Shown in pieces: positions 23,395 through 31,756 of a DNA stretch of 63,959 nucleotides. The position numbers and the translations under genes were made by a program. The notes under the pieces are model-generated. The model made no database searches and was not told the origin of the DNA. It saw only the letters and a list, made by a program, of their open reading frames with translations. The stretch covers positions 1 to 63,959 of the forward strand of contig JAFSXR010000059.1 of assembly GCA_017443985.1 (NCBI GenBank), written 5' to 3'. This DNA comes from Synergistaceae bacterium. Lineage in GTDB: Bacteria; Synergistota; Synergistia; Synergistales; Aminobacteriaceae. The number at the start of each line of letters is the position of its first letter. The stretch's first letter is position 1.

Positions 23395-24069
23395 ATGATT
23401 ACAGCAAGAATTGAAGACTATCTCGAAGAATTATTTTTGCTCGAAAGCACCGGGCGCAGCGTTACCGTTACGGACTTGGCCGAACGTTTGAAGATCACAA
23501 AGGGAACAGTAACTGCAACTATTCAAAAACTTGTAGAGCTTGAACTTGTAAATCACGAACGCTACGGAACGCTTCATCTTACTGAGGTAGGACGGAAAAA
23601 AGGCATGATCGTTTTCAGACGACACGAGGGCTTCAGAGCATTCTTTCATGAACTTCTAGGGCTTGACAGGGATCGCTCGTCGGATATGGCCTGCTCAATG
23701 GAACATTACGTTGACAACACAACTGAAGAAAGGCTCTATGCTCTCTTAGAATATTTCAGAAAAGCACGCGCCGAGCATCAGCCGTGGGTCGATGAAATTT
23801 TTTTAGCGATCGAGAGACCCATATTGCTTGTGCCTGTTCCGCTCACCCTGTGCGAAGCTAATTCCGCCGGTGTAATTCTGCGTTTGACTGCGGACGAACC
23901 TTTACGAAAAAAATTAATTGATCTTGGATTTATTCCCGGAGTCGAAATAAAACTCACTGAAAAAGAAATTAAAAAAGAAATTTTTACCTGTAAAATCGGA
24001 AAAAACACGATAGAACTTTCGCTGAACGAAGCTGCAACAATCTGGATACAGCAGGCGGCGAAAAACTAG
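23395..24069 (+). CDS. DtxR/MntR-family metal-dependent repressor with FeoA domain
   Basis: This 224-residue transcription factor probably senses Fe(II) or Mn(II). Residues 1-60 are the winged helix (ARIEDYLEELFLLESTGRSVTVTDLAERLKITKGTVTATIQKL). Residues 65-140 are the metal-binding dimerisation domain, with MACSMEHYVDNTTEERLYAL containing the conserved Cys, Glu and His ligand positions. Residues about 150-220 are a FeoA/SH3-like domain (LRKKLIDLGFIPGVEIKL). The gene stands alone. The FTR1/P19 iron locus at 36-42.6 kb is a plausible target, but no operator was identified. Confidence 0.9.
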   Translation: MITARIEDYLEELFLLESTGRSVTVTDLAERLKITKGTVTATIQKLVELELVNHERYGTLHLTEVGRKKGMIVFRRHEGFRAFFHELLGLDRDRSSDMACSMEHYVDNTTEERLYALLEYFRKARAEHQPWVDEIFLAIERPILLVPVPLTLCEANSAGVILRLTADEPLRKKLIDLGFIPGVEIKLTEKEIKKEIFTCKIGKNTIELSLNEAATIWIQQAAKN

Positions 24070-24308
24070 GGCTTATAAATTTTTTTGTGCGCTGAAAGTT
24101 TTTCTATGTCTGCCTGTTTTTTCCATGCGGCCTGCAACGCTCCGACAAGCTCCTCCCAATGAAAATTCCAAGCGTTTTCAGCTTTGCTCGGTGCGTTGTG
24201 GCCGGGTCTGTCCACCGCGTCAATATCTTTGGGCCTTTTGTGAATTGTAAATTCCTTGCCGTCAAACGAAACTGAAGAGCCGTCGCTGAATGGGATATAA
24301 ACTCTCAT
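24066..24308 (-). CDS. Hypothetical protein in a unit with a GNAT acetyltransferase
   Basis: This 80-residue protein has no recognised family. It starts with a beta-rich half (MRVYIPFSDGSSVSFDGKEFTI) and ends with a helical, basic, tryptophan-containing half (WNFHWEELVGALQAAWKKQADIEKL). The start overlaps the stop of the acetyltransferase gene by 4 bp, so it is very likely translated. Its 3' end overlaps the end of the convergent DtxR gene by 4 bp. Role unknown. Confidence 0.65.
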   Translation of the reverse strand: MRVYIPFSDGSSVSFDGKEFTIHKRPKDIDAVDRPGHNAPSKAENAWNFHWEELVGALQAAWKKQADIEKLSAHKKIYKP

Positions 24309-24778
24309 AATTTTATTTTAAGAGGCAGAGCCGCGCTCATCTCGATAGCGTCCTCGCCGGTTGAATAATAGCCGCGCCGTACGGTTTCGCTGATGAAAGA
24401 CATTTTAGAATAAAGAGCGATTGCTCCGATATTGGATTTTTTTACGCGCAGCCTCAGCCTTCTCATGTGGAGATACATTGCGCAGTCGCCGACAGCTAAT
24501 AATAACTGCGTGCCGACTCCCTGACGTTGAAAATCTTTATCAACGATAAGCAGCATTAAAATTCCGGCTCTTTTCTCGCGTCCCAAAACTGCATAGCCTA
24601 AAAGCGGAGCTTCCGTTGTTGTTGCGAAAGCCCCGATGTAAGTCATTTCGTTCTGTGAACTGCTCTGCAAATCTTCCCTAATTACGCTCTCCGGCCAAGC
24701 ATAGTCCGCCCGCGCATTTATTCTCAAAACGTCAGGAATATTATTTGCAGTCAAAAAATTTATTTCAGGCAGATACAT
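24305..24778 (-). CDS. RimI-like GNAT N-acetyltransferase
   Basis: This 157-residue enzyme of the GNAT fold probably acetylates a protein N-terminus or another amine with acetyl-CoA. The acetyl-CoA binding motif is VDKDFQRQGVGTQLLLAV (Q/RxxGxG/A, about residues 80-97). Before it come a strand EMTYIGAFATT and LGYAVLGREKRAGILMLLIV, and after it the RimI-like LRVKKSNIGAIALYSKMSF. It is probably RimI, modifying ribosomal protein S18, but substrate specificity is not visible. It overlaps the hypothetical gene behind it by 4 bp. Confidence 0.85.
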   Translation of the reverse strand: MYLPEINFLTANNIPDVLRINARADYAWPESVIREDLQSSSQNEMTYIGAFATTTEAPLLGYAVLGREKRAGILMLLIVDKDFQRQGVGTQLLLAVGDCAMYLHMRRLRLRVKKSNIGAIALYSKMSFISETVRRGYYSTGEDAIEMSAALPLKIKL

Positions 24779-24785
24779 CTTTATT

Positions 24786-24840
24786 CAGGTAGGAAGTAGG
24801 AAGTAGGAAGTATTTTTTCATTTACCTCCTAACTCCTGAC
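24786..24840. repeat. Heptad/octad array, inverted pair, between rimI-like gene and purA
   Basis: Three AGGAAGT units forward (24788-24811), a T-rich spacer, then TACCTCCTAACTCCTGAC in the opposite sense. On the minus strand the purA end reads GTC AGG AGT TAG, so the array supplies the last residues and the stop. Confidence 0.8.
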
Positions 24841-26121
24841 TATTGTTTGATTTCTGTCAGCTCCGACACCGATTAAAAATACCGGCGTGTTTAACGTCTG
24901 TTCAATATATTTCACGTATGCTTGAGCATTTGCCGGAAGTTCTTCAAAAGTTTTGCAGTTCGTAATGTCTTCGTTCCAGCCCGGCAAAATTTCATAAACG
25001 GGTTTTAATTCGCTTAACACTCGCGTGTCAGTCGGCCACGTTGTTATTCTTTCGCCGTCAAGTTCGTAGGCTGTGCAGACTTTTATTCCGCCCATGTTAG
25101 TTAATACGTCGAGTTTCGTTAAAGCGATGACGGTTGCGCCGTTGAGTTCCATTGAATATTTAAGCGCAGGAATATCGAGCCAGCCGCAGCGTCTCGGCCT
25201 TCCTGTAGTCGCTCCGTATTCGCCGCCGTTTTTGCGTAAAGTCTCTCCGGCCTCTTCAAAATCTTCCGTCGGGAATGGCCCTTCGCCCACTCTCGTTGTA
25301 TAAGCCTTAACGACCGCGATAACTCTCGTTAAATCATTAGGAGCAAGCCCCGTTCCGGTGAAAGCACCAGCCGCTGAAGTCGATGAGCTTGTAACATACG
25401 GATATGTCCCGTGATCGATATCGAGCAAAGCCGCCTGAGCACCTTCAAGCAAAATGTGCTGACCGTCGTCAACTGCTTTTCTTAATAATGCGCGTGTGTC
25501 GTCAACGTAAGGAGCAAGAGCCTCGCCCCATTTTTTAGCAGGCTCGTAAATTTCATCAAAGGGCAGCGGCTTCTGATTATATAGTTTTGTGAAAAGCTGA
25601 TTTTTTTCTTCAAGAATATATGTGAGTCTGTCGCGCAGTACATCAGGATTTAATAAATCTTCAACTCTTAACCCTGAACGCGAATATTTATCGACGTAGC
25701 ACGGGCCTATTCCGCGTCCTGTTGTGCCTATCTTGCGTCCTTTTCCGCGAGCTTCTTCCTGCAATTTATCGAGCATTTTATGATAAGGCATGACGACATG
25801 TGCATGAGGACTCACGGCGAGACGCGCTCTGTCTTGGCCTTTATTAAAAAGTTCTGAAGTCTCTGCTAAAAATTGCTCCGGGTCAATTACAAGGCCGTTG
25901 CCAAGCACGCATAATTTTCCGGGATATAACATTCCCGACGGCAGCAAATGAAAGACAACTTTCTGTCCTTCTGAAATTACAGTGTGGCCAGCGTTGGCTC
26001 CGCCCTGAAAACGAACGAAAACATCAACTTCAGAGCCTAACATGTCTACAACTTTGCCCTTGCCTTCATCGCCCCACTGTGCACCGACGAGAAGGTCTAC
26101 GTTTTTATTTGAACTCAACAA
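24829..26121 (-). CDS. purA: Adenylosuccinate synthetase
   Basis: This enzyme (about 430 residues) joins IMP and aspartate with GTP hydrolysis, the first committed step to AMP. Near the N terminus GAQWGDEGKGK is the GTP-binding P-loop. VRFQGGANAGHTV, GTTGRGIGPCY, GAQAALLDIDHGTYPYVTSS and TGRPRRCGWLD follow, all PurA signatures. The start is placed at a TTG (26121) behind AAGGAGG; a longer frame to 26274 would intrude into ctpA and add a tail foreign to the family. A second TTG at 26118 is possible. The C-terminal RS and the TAG stop come from the heptad array. Confidence 0.92.
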   Translation of the reverse strand: MLSSNKNVDLLVGAQWGDEGKGKVVDMLGSEVDVFVRFQGGANAGHTVISEGQKVVFHLLPSGMLYPGKLCVLGNGLVIDPEQFLAETSELFNKGQDRARLAVSPHAHVVMPYHKMLDKLQEEARGKGRKIGTTGRGIGPCYVDKYSRSGLRVEDLLNPDVLRDRLTYILEEKNQLFTKLYNQKPLPFDEIYEPAKKWGEALAPYVDDTRALLRKAVDDGQHILLEGAQAALLDIDHGTYPYVTSSSTSAAGAFTGTGLAPNDLTRVIAVVKAYTTRVGEGPFPTEDFEEAGETLRKNGGEYGATTGRPRRCGWLDIPALKYSMELNGATVIALTKLDVLTNMGGIKVCTAYELDGERITTWPTDTRVLSELKPVYEILPGWNEDITNCKTFEELPANAQAYVKYIEQTLNTPVFLIGVGADRNQTIVRS

Positions 26122-26146
26122 AATTAAAAAATCCTCCTTAAAATTT

Positions 26147-27364
26147 TTATCTTTTGCCCGCCACTGTACGAATTTCTTTTTTAACTTCTTCAATGGCGCG
26201 CTGAAGCTGTTCATCTTTACTTTTATCTTTATCCGGTTCTCCTTTAACTTCAATGTCAGGAGAAAGTCCGACATGATCTATAACTTTGCCCGAAGGCGTG
26301 TAGTATCTTGCAATCGTTACGTAAACTCCGGAGCCGTCCGTCAACGGGAATAACGTCTGAACGCTCCCCTTGCCGAAACTTTTTTCGCCGATTAATTTTG
26401 CGCGTCCTCTGTCGTTCAAGGCACCGGCAACAATTTCAGAAGCCGAAGCACTTCCGCCGTTAATCATAACGACCATCGGGACACTTGTTAAATATTCTGA
26501 TTTATTAACGTAATATTTTTCGTTTGCGCGCTCGGAACGTCCTTTAGTTTCAACGACAAGACCGTTTTTAACGAACATGCTGACAATTTTAACGCTTGCG
26601 TCAAGAAGTCCGCCGCCGTTATTTCTTAAATCAAGAATTAAAGCCTTCATGCCTTTCTTTATTAAGTCGCGGAGGCCCTCCCTTGCGTCAGCTGCGGTGT
26701 TGTGCTTAAACTGGCTCAAACGCAAATAGCCTATGTCATCAGAAAGCATTTCATAACGGACGCTCTTCAAGTTAATGATTTCGCGAGTAATTTCAAAACT
26801 TAAAAGCTCGTCCTCTCCTTCACGGCGCACCCATACCGTAACTTTTGTGTCAGGTTCTCCGCGCAGTTTCTGAACGACTCTGTCCGATGTCCAGCCTACG
26901 ACAACTTCATCGTCAACTTTTACTATCTGGTCTTTAGGTTTTAATCCGGCTTTTTCAGCAGGGGAGTCTTCCATAGGACTTATAACTAAAATCTGCCCGT
27001 CTCTGTCGCCGACGTACATTCCTAAACCGCCGTAACGTCCTTCGAGTTCTATTTCTTCGTCTTTTAACTGCGAGGGCGATACGAAGCGCGTATAGGGGTC
27101 TTTCCAAGCCTCGACCATTCCTTTAGCTGCGCCGTGCAGTAAGTCGTCTTCTTTTGCCGGTTTAGTGTCCGCGTCAACCTGATAGCTTTCGATGATGTAT
27201 CGGACCTGGCGCAGAAGCCACAAAGACCTGACGTTAAAGGGCGATATTCTGTTAAAATCAGCCTCTGAAAAATCAGCCGATTGTGCTTTCAAGCCGTAAA
27301 TAAATCCGAAAAAAACTAGAACGAAAAAAATTAATATATATCTTTTTGTCTTAACCCTTTTCAA
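26147..27364 (-). CDS. ctpA: CtpA-type C-terminal processing protease (S41)
   Basis: This 405-residue serine protease is anchored or secreted through an N-terminal helix (YILIFFVLVFFGFIYGLKA). A PDZ domain lies at about residues 100-180 (YGGLGMYVGDRDGQILVI, GLKPKDQIVKVDDEVV). The S41 domain shows LILDLRNNGGG, the nucleophile Ser in NGGSASASEIVAGAL, and the catalytic Lys in GEKSFGKGSVQ, so the Ser-Lys dyad is intact. In this operon, behind ftsEX and LytM-type proteins, it may trim envelope hydrolases or their regulators, as CtpA proteins do in other bacteria. That link is inferred from context. Confidence 0.93.
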   Translation of the reverse strand: MKRVKTKRYILIFFVLVFFGFIYGLKAQSADFSEADFNRISPFNVRSLWLLRQVRYIIESYQVDADTKPAKEDDLLHGAAKGMVEAWKDPYTRFVSPSQLKDEEIELEGRYGGLGMYVGDRDGQILVISPMEDSPAEKAGLKPKDQIVKVDDEVVVGWTSDRVVQKLRGEPDTKVTVWVRREGEDELLSFEITREIINLKSVRYEMLSDDIGYLRLSQFKHNTAADAREGLRDLIKKGMKALILDLRNNGGGLLDASVKIVSMFVKNGLVVETKGRSERANEKYYVNKSEYLTSVPMVVMINGGSASASEIVAGALNDRGRAKLIGEKSFGKGSVQTLFPLTDGSGVYVTIARYYTPSGKVIDHVGLSPDIEVKGEPDKDKSKDEQLQRAIEEVKKEIRTVAGKR

Positions 27365-27410
27365 TATAAAAACGCACCTGCCTTAAATTAATCCGCATGA
27401 AATTATATAA

Positions 27411-27453
27411 CAGTTAGGAAGTAATATCAGGTAGGAATTAGGAAGTAGGAGGT
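27411..27453. repeat. Heptad/octad array downstream of the dead toxin-antitoxin gene
   Basis: CAGTTAGGAAGTAATATCAGG is followed by TAGGAATTAGGAAGTAGGAGG. The array borders the pseudogene on its 3' side. Confidence 0.7.
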
Positions 27454-27454
27454 T

Positions 27455-27691
27455 TTATTTCTTAAATATTTCTGAATGACTGCCGGTATCAACAAGCGTA
27501 AGTGTCAAAATGTCAGCTTCTAACGCGGCTTTCAATTCTTACATAGTGTCATAGCCTCGTATATTATTATCACGTGATATTTTTCTCGCTTCAGCCATAG
27601 CGTCAAGCACTTTTTGAGTATACTGCGGTGTCTCTACGGCAAAAGTATAGCCGCTATGGATTGCTCGTCTTTTTTTCAACGCAACTGACAT
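27455..27691 (-). pseudogene. Remnant of a RelB/DinJ-type antitoxin fused to a YafQ/RelE toxin tail
   Basis: A continuous 79-codon frame reads as an antitoxin of RelB/DinJ type (AMAEARKISRDNNIRGYDTM, then ELKAALEAD), with one in-frame TAA where a Glu codon is expected. After EAD the frame continues as LTLTLVDTGSHSEIFKK, which matches the C terminus of YafQ/RelE-type mRNA interferases. Most of the toxin body is therefore missing, and antitoxin and toxin tail are joined in one frame. Likely history: a toxin-antitoxin pair lost its middle and gained a nonsense mutation. It sits inside the ctpA-LytM operon, bounded on both sides by heptad arrays. A live but unrelated pair lies at 32798-33335. Confidence 0.8.
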
Positions 27692-27707
27692 TTTCTCTTG
27701 TCCTCAC

Positions 27708-27727
27708 TTCCTAACTCCTAACTCCTA
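27708..27727 (-). repeat. TTAGGAG array at the 3' end of the LytM-like gene
   Basis: Reading the minus strand, GAAG-TAG-GAGTTAGGAGTTAGGAAGTG: the first TAG is the stop of the gene ending at 27725. Confidence 0.75.
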
Positions 27728-28918
27728 CTTCTTCAAAAAGTTCATGGGGTTTTGCGCGCTTCCGTTCTTTCTGACTTCAAAGTGAAGCCCGAACTCCGAG
27801 TCAGTTCCCGAATTTCCAACGCGCCCGATGACGGTTCCTGCCTTGACCGTGTTCCCCTCACGGACTGACGCGCCTCCTAAATGAGCGTAGACTGTCGATA
27901 AATCCCCGCCGTGATCTATTATTATGACTTGGCCGAAGCCCTTGAGCCAGCCCTGATACAAAACTTCTCCGGGCCCGGCGGCTTTAACGGGAGTTCCTGC
28001 GGCGGCCTTGATGTCAATTCCTGAGTTAAAAATTTTTGTCTTAAAGACCGGGTGAACTCTTGAGCCGTACTGCATTGTAACCGTACCGTTCACAGGCCAT
28101 ATTAAAGTTTTAACGGAGCTTTGAGAACTTGCCGGAGCCGATTGCGATTTTGCTGACGAAGAATTTTTCTTGGCAGTCTGATTTTTTTTCTGTTTCATCA
28201 AAGAATTTATTTTGCTGCCTACAGCCCGTTGAGCGGCTTCGAGTTCTTTTGCTGCGGACTCAGCTTTCTTCTGTTCGCTCTGAACGTTCCTTAATAACGA
28301 GTCAGTTTTTTTAATCGTGCTGTCGTATTCAGCGCGTTTCTTTTTTAATTCTTCGGTCTGTCTTAAAATCTGCGACTTGCTATTTTCAAGTTTTTTCTTG
28401 GCATCGTTTAACTCGGCTTCGCGTTCGGCTAACTCTTCAATCATTGCGCTGTCCTGACGTGCAAAGCAGCGAAGCATGTACGCCGTGTTCAAAGCGTCGT
28501 GAGGGTTACTTGAGGTCATTATTAAGCTCAAAGAATTTTCTTCGGGCGTATATTTATAAATATCTAAAATTCTTGCGCGCAGAGTCTTAATAATCGTGTT
28601 AATTGACTCTCGAACGCGGGCAATTTTTTTATTGAGTTCGCCGACAGAATTTTGAAGTTTTATATTTTCTTTCTCTAAGTCATTCATTTTAGCTTGAGAG
28701 GCGGTAGCGTCCTGACGCAGTCTTGAAAGCTGGCCGAGCAGAGTTTTTGACTGCTTAGATTTTTCTCTGGCTATGGCGTTATACTGCTGAATTTTTTTCT
28801 TCATGTCGCTTTGAGTGCGTTTCTGGGATTTTATCTGACTGTCGATGCTCGCGGCATATGCGGTCAAATCCATGAAAATGGCTAAAATTAAAAAGACAGC
28901 TAAAATTTTTTTAAGCAT
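27725..28918 (-). CDS. EnvC-like LytM-domain protein, probably catalytically dead
   Basis: This 397-residue exported protein has a signal peptide (about 1-23, MDLTAYAASI), a coiled-coil region to about residue 250, a linker rich in Ser, Ala and Lys, and a C-terminal M23/LytM domain (WPVNGTVTMQYGSRVHPV...). The LytM metal motifs are altered: the HxxxD histidine is Asn (FNSGIDIKAA) and the HxH motif reads GLH (EFGLHFEVR). This resembles E. coli EnvC, whose inactive LytM domain activates cell-wall amidases and is controlled by FtsEX. It lies between a very similar intact paralogue and ctpA, in an operon starting with ftsE and ftsX. The activator role is inferred. Confidence 0.87.
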   Translation of the reverse strand: MLKKILAVFLILAIFMDLTAYAASIDSQIKSQKRTQSDMKKKIQQYNAIAREKSKQSKTLLGQLSRLRQDATASQAKMNDLEKENIKLQNSVGELNKKIARVRESINTIIKTLRARILDIYKYTPEENSLSLIMTSSNPHDALNTAYMLRCFARQDSAMIEELAEREAELNDAKKKLENSKSQILRQTEELKKKRAEYDSTIKKTDSLLRNVQSEQKKAESAAKELEAAQRAVGSKINSLMKQKKNQTAKKNSSSAKSQSAPASSQSSVKTLIWPVNGTVTMQYGSRVHPVFKTKIFNSGIDIKAAAGTPVKAAGPGEVLYQGWLKGFGQVIIIDHGGDLSTVYAHLGGASVREGNTVKAGTVIGRVGNSGTDSEFGLHFEVRKNGSAQNPMNFLKK

Positions 28919-28930
28919 AATAAAATCTCC

Positions 28931-30148
28931 TTAACGCTTCAAGAATTTTATAGGGTTCTCAGGCGTGCCGAAGACCCTTACCTCAAAATGAAGATGATAG
29001 CCCGTAGTGTTGCCGGTCTTGCCGACTTTAGCAATGGTTGCGCCGCTCTTAACTACTTGGCCTTCTTTCACTAAACTTGCCGAAAGATGAGCGTAGAGCG
29101 TCGAAAAGCCCCGACCGTGATCCAGAACTACAACACGCCCGTAGCCTCTAAGCCAGCCGTCATAAATTACTTCGCCCGCCGCAGGAGCTTTTATGGGAGT
29201 TCCGCCTGGCGCGGCAATGTCTATACCTGAGTGTAAAATTTTACGTTTTAATATCGGGTGTATGCGATAGCCGTAGGGGCTTGCGAGCTGACCTCTAACG
29301 GGCCAGTTAAAAATTGAGCCCTTGCCCGTAATGTAACTTCTTTGAGCGCGTTTTCTCTGAAGAGCCGCTATCATTTGCCCGGCCTGTTTCTGTGCCTGCT
29401 CTGCTTCCAAGGCGGCTTTTTCTGCCAAAGTTTTTTTGCGCTGAATGGATTTTATAAAATTATTCGTGTCCTTTATGCTCTGTTTATATTTATCGCGCTG
29501 TAATTGAACGGCCTCCGTTTTTTCTTTTAATTTCGTCTGCTGCTCGTCCATTGTCTGACGCGATAAATCAAGGTTTTGAACACGTGCCTGAAGCTGCGAC
29601 AAAATATCTTCATCGCGTTTATTGACAATGTTTAATAAATGAGCTGTCTCGACGGCCTCAAAGACACTGCGCGACGCGAACATCATTCGCATTGTCTCAA
29701 CTTCGCCGTATTTATACATGTCAAGCAGTCTGTCCTTCATCTGCTCGGAGAGTTCGTTAATTTTAACCTGCTCGTCCTTTATATTTTCGTCAAGAACGTC
29801 AATATTTTCCTGAATTTTTTGATTTTGAAGTTCTAGGACCGTAAGCTCCTGACGCGCTACGCTCTCGTCCTGCTGAAGGGTATTAACTTTAGTTAAAAGC
29901 CCCTCGACTTTCGCGCCCATTTCTTTAATTTGCTTTCTGTAATTTTGAATTTGCTTTGAAAGGTCAGCGCGTTTTTTTTCTTCTGCCTCAATTTGAGAGT
30001 CAATGCTCCCCTTGTTTTTTGTATTCTTGGCTGAAGTTTTAGGCGCGGTCTTTGCCGGAGCGGTATTTTTTTTAGCGGCTGAATACACCTGCGCCGGAGC
30101 GATGATTATTAATAAAAAAATAATGATTGCAAAAATTTTCTTTCTCAT
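28931..30148 (-). CDS. EnvC-like murein hydrolase with intact LytM/M23 domain
   Basis: This 405-residue exported protein is a paralogue of its neighbour, with the same layout: signal peptide (about 1-23), Lys/Ala/Thr-rich segment, coiled coil to about residue 255, and C-terminal LytM domain from about 280. Here the zinc motifs are complete: HSGIDIAAPGGTP (HxxxD) and YHLHFEVR (HxH). It is therefore probably an active peptidoglycan endopeptidase. It follows ftsX by 31 bp. FtsEX with coiled-coil LytM proteins is the standard system for gated cell-wall cleavage at division. Active and inactive copies in tandem suggest division of labour. Confidence 0.9.
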   Translation of the reverse strand: MRKKIFAIIIFLLIIIAPAQVYSAAKKNTAPAKTAPKTSAKNTKNKGSIDSQIEAEEKKRADLSKQIQNYRKQIKEMGAKVEGLLTKVNTLQQDESVARQELTVLELQNQKIQENIDVLDENIKDEQVKINELSEQMKDRLLDMYKYGEVETMRMMFASRSVFEAVETAHLLNIVNKRDEDILSQLQARVQNLDLSRQTMDEQQTKLKEKTEAVQLQRDKYKQSIKDTNNFIKSIQRKKTLAEKAALEAEQAQKQAGQMIAALQRKRAQRSYITGKGSIFNWPVRGQLASPYGYRIHPILKRKILHSGIDIAAPGGTPIKAPAAGEVIYDGWLRGYGRVVVLDHGRGFSTLYAHLSASLVKEGQVVKSGATIAKVGKTGNTTGYHLHFEVRVFGTPENPIKFLKR

Positions 30149-30150
30149 AA

Positions 30151-30180
30151 TTCCTAATCCCTAATCCCTCATTCCTAATT
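30151..30180 (-). repeat. TTAGGGA/TTAGGAA array between ftsX and the LytM gene
   Basis: On the minus strand TTAGGAATGAGGGATTAGGG and ATTAGGAATT follow the ftsX stop at once. Units here are TTAGGGA-type variants. Confidence 0.65.
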
Positions 30181-31076
30181 TATTCGGGTCTCGTGATTGA
30201 ATTAATAAATCTTGCAACGATTATGTAACTGCAAACCCAGCCGAGCGTTGCTCCAAAGCCCGTGAGGAGGGCGCAAAATCTTAATATTACGGCTCTGTCA
30301 GTGATTATGCTGTTGCGTAGGAAGGGGAGGTTAGCCTGTATCATTGCCATTCCTGGAAAATACACGCCGATAATTCCTGCCGCCGCTATACATGCTCCCA
30401 AGAGGGATAATAAAGTTCCTTCGAGGACGAACGGCGTTGCTATATATGCTCGCGTCGCTCCGACAAGATACATGATGCCTATTTCTTCACGGCGCGAATA
30501 TAAAGAAATATGTATCGTGTTGTAAACGACAAGAGCCGTGATAATGACGGACAAGATAAACATAATTAAAGCAACCCGCGATGAAATTCGAGAGAGCGCG
30601 GAAATTCTTTTGACTACGAGCCCGGCATAAACAACGTCATCAACTTCGGGCATAGCGTTTAACTCGTCAACTAAATGCTCAACATCTTCGGCCCTGTGAA
30701 CATGAATTTCAAAATTAAACGGAATGGGATTTTCTCCGAGCATGTCAAGAGCGCGGGACTGCGAGCCCATTTTTTCCTGCAGCTTAGCTAACGAATCAGC
30801 CGGCGAATAAATTTTCATAGCGTAAACGTATTCGAGCGATTGAATTTTTTGCGCAACTGCTTCAATATCGAGCGTGTTATCTTTCACTAAATACGCCTGA
30901 ACTACCAGCTCGCTTTCAAGACGCGACAATAAATTCTCAAGATTTAACGACAACAGCGTAGTAACACCCAAAATCCAGAGCATAACGCCGGCAGTTATCA
31001 AAGTAAGAAGGCCAAGCACCCAATGATGAACGATAAGCCGCCATGTGTCGCGCAGAATATATCTTAATGTTGTCAT
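30180..31076 (-). CDS. ftsX: Cell-division ABC transporter-like protein FtsX
   Basis: This 298-residue membrane protein is the transmembrane half of FtsEX. Four helices are visible: one near the N terminus (VLGLLTLITAGVMLWILGVTTLLSL, about 18-42), then a large extracytoplasmic loop (about 45-170), then three in the C-terminal half. SRREEIGIMYLVGATRAYIATPFVLEGTLLSLLG is the FtsX-family signature. Its start overlaps the ftsE stop (ATGA), so the subunits are made in step. The complex senses ATP use in the cytoplasm and signals to the LytM proteins encoded next. No transport is known for this family. Confidence 0.93.
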   Translation of the reverse strand: MTTLRYILRDTWRLIVHHWVLGLLTLITAGVMLWILGVTTLLSLNLENLLSRLESELVVQAYLVKDNTLDIEAVAQKIQSLEYVYAMKIYSPADSLAKLQEKMGSQSRALDMLGENPIPFNFEIHVHRAEDVEHLVDELNAMPEVDDVVYAGLVVKRISALSRISSRVALIMFILSVIITALVVYNTIHISLYSRREEIGIMYLVGATRAYIATPFVLEGTLLSLLGACIAAAGIIGVYFPGMAMIQANLPFLRNSIITDRAVILRFCALLTGFGATLGWVCSYIIVARFINSITRPE

Positions 31077-31756
31077 ATCTGATACATGCCTCCTTTTTCG
31101 TCGCGGATTAGTTTTCCGTTTTCAAGTTCAATGACGCGCTGGCGCGATGAGTTTACTATGCTTTGATTGTGAGTTGACATTACGACAGTAACTCCGGCGG
31201 CGTTAATGGCAAATAAAATCTTCATGACTTCGGCGGCCGTGTGAAAATCTAAATTTCCTGTCGGTTCGTCGGCGATGAATAGAGACGGCGAATTAGCTAA
31301 GGCGCGTGCGATTGCAACTCTCTGCTGTTCACCGCCTGAGAGCTGTGCCGGCCTCATTGAGCGTCTTCGCCATAAGCCTACCTGATTAATAACGTCCCTA
31401 GTTCTTTCCTCTACAATTCTTTTAGGGACGGACATTGCCTCCATAACGAAAGCAATATTTTCATAAACAGTCAGGCTTGGAATTAATTTGAAATCTTGAG
31501 CGACAAGCCCGACGTCGCGGCGGTAATAGGGGACATCGGCGCGTCTCATTCTGCGGAGGTCAAAGCCCCCTACCGCGACAGTCCCGGCCGAAGGTAAAAG
31601 CTCGCGTGTAATTAATCGAAGCAGCGTTGACTTTCCCGAACCGGTCTGGCCGATTACATAAACAAATTCTCCCTGCTCTATATTCAGACTTATATCAAAT
31701 AATGCGGTAATGTCAGGCTCAAAAGTTTTAGTTACTTCTGAAAAAGTTATATTCAT
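31073..31756 (-). CDS. ftsE: Cell-division ATPase FtsE
   Basis: This 227-residue ABC ATPase has Walker [10 protein letters not shown] (about residue 37), Q-loop [23 protein letters not shown], signature [15 protein letters not shown], Walker [13 protein letters not shown] and H-loop VMSTHN. The QDFKLIP form and short length are typical of FtsE rather than MacB/LolD. It overlaps the upstream unknown gene and downstream ftsX by 4 bp each. With FtsX it forms the divisome-associated complex that controls the wall hydrolases of this operon. Confidence 0.94.
   Translation of the reverse strand: MNITFSEVTKTFEPDITALFDISLNIEQGEFVYVIGQTGSGKSTLLRLITRELLPSAGTVAVGGFDLRRMRRADVPYYRRDVGLVAQDFKLIPSLTVYENIAFVMEAMSVPKRIVEERTRDVINQVGLWRRRSMRPAQLSGGEQQRVAIARALANSPSLFIADEPTGNLDFHTAAEVMKILFAINAAGVTVVMSTHNQSIVNSSRQRVIELENGKLIRDEKGGMYQI

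Noticed and set aside
26122-26274. Longer purA start at 26274
   Set aside because: It would run deep into ctpA and add a 51-residue tail not found in adenylosuccinate synthetases.
31073-31756. ftsE as part of a macrolide or lipoprotein exporter (MacB/LolD)
   Set aside because: Partnering with a four-helix FtsX and adjacent LytM proteins fits FtsEX; the MacB-like ATPase is the separate gene at 35979-36659.
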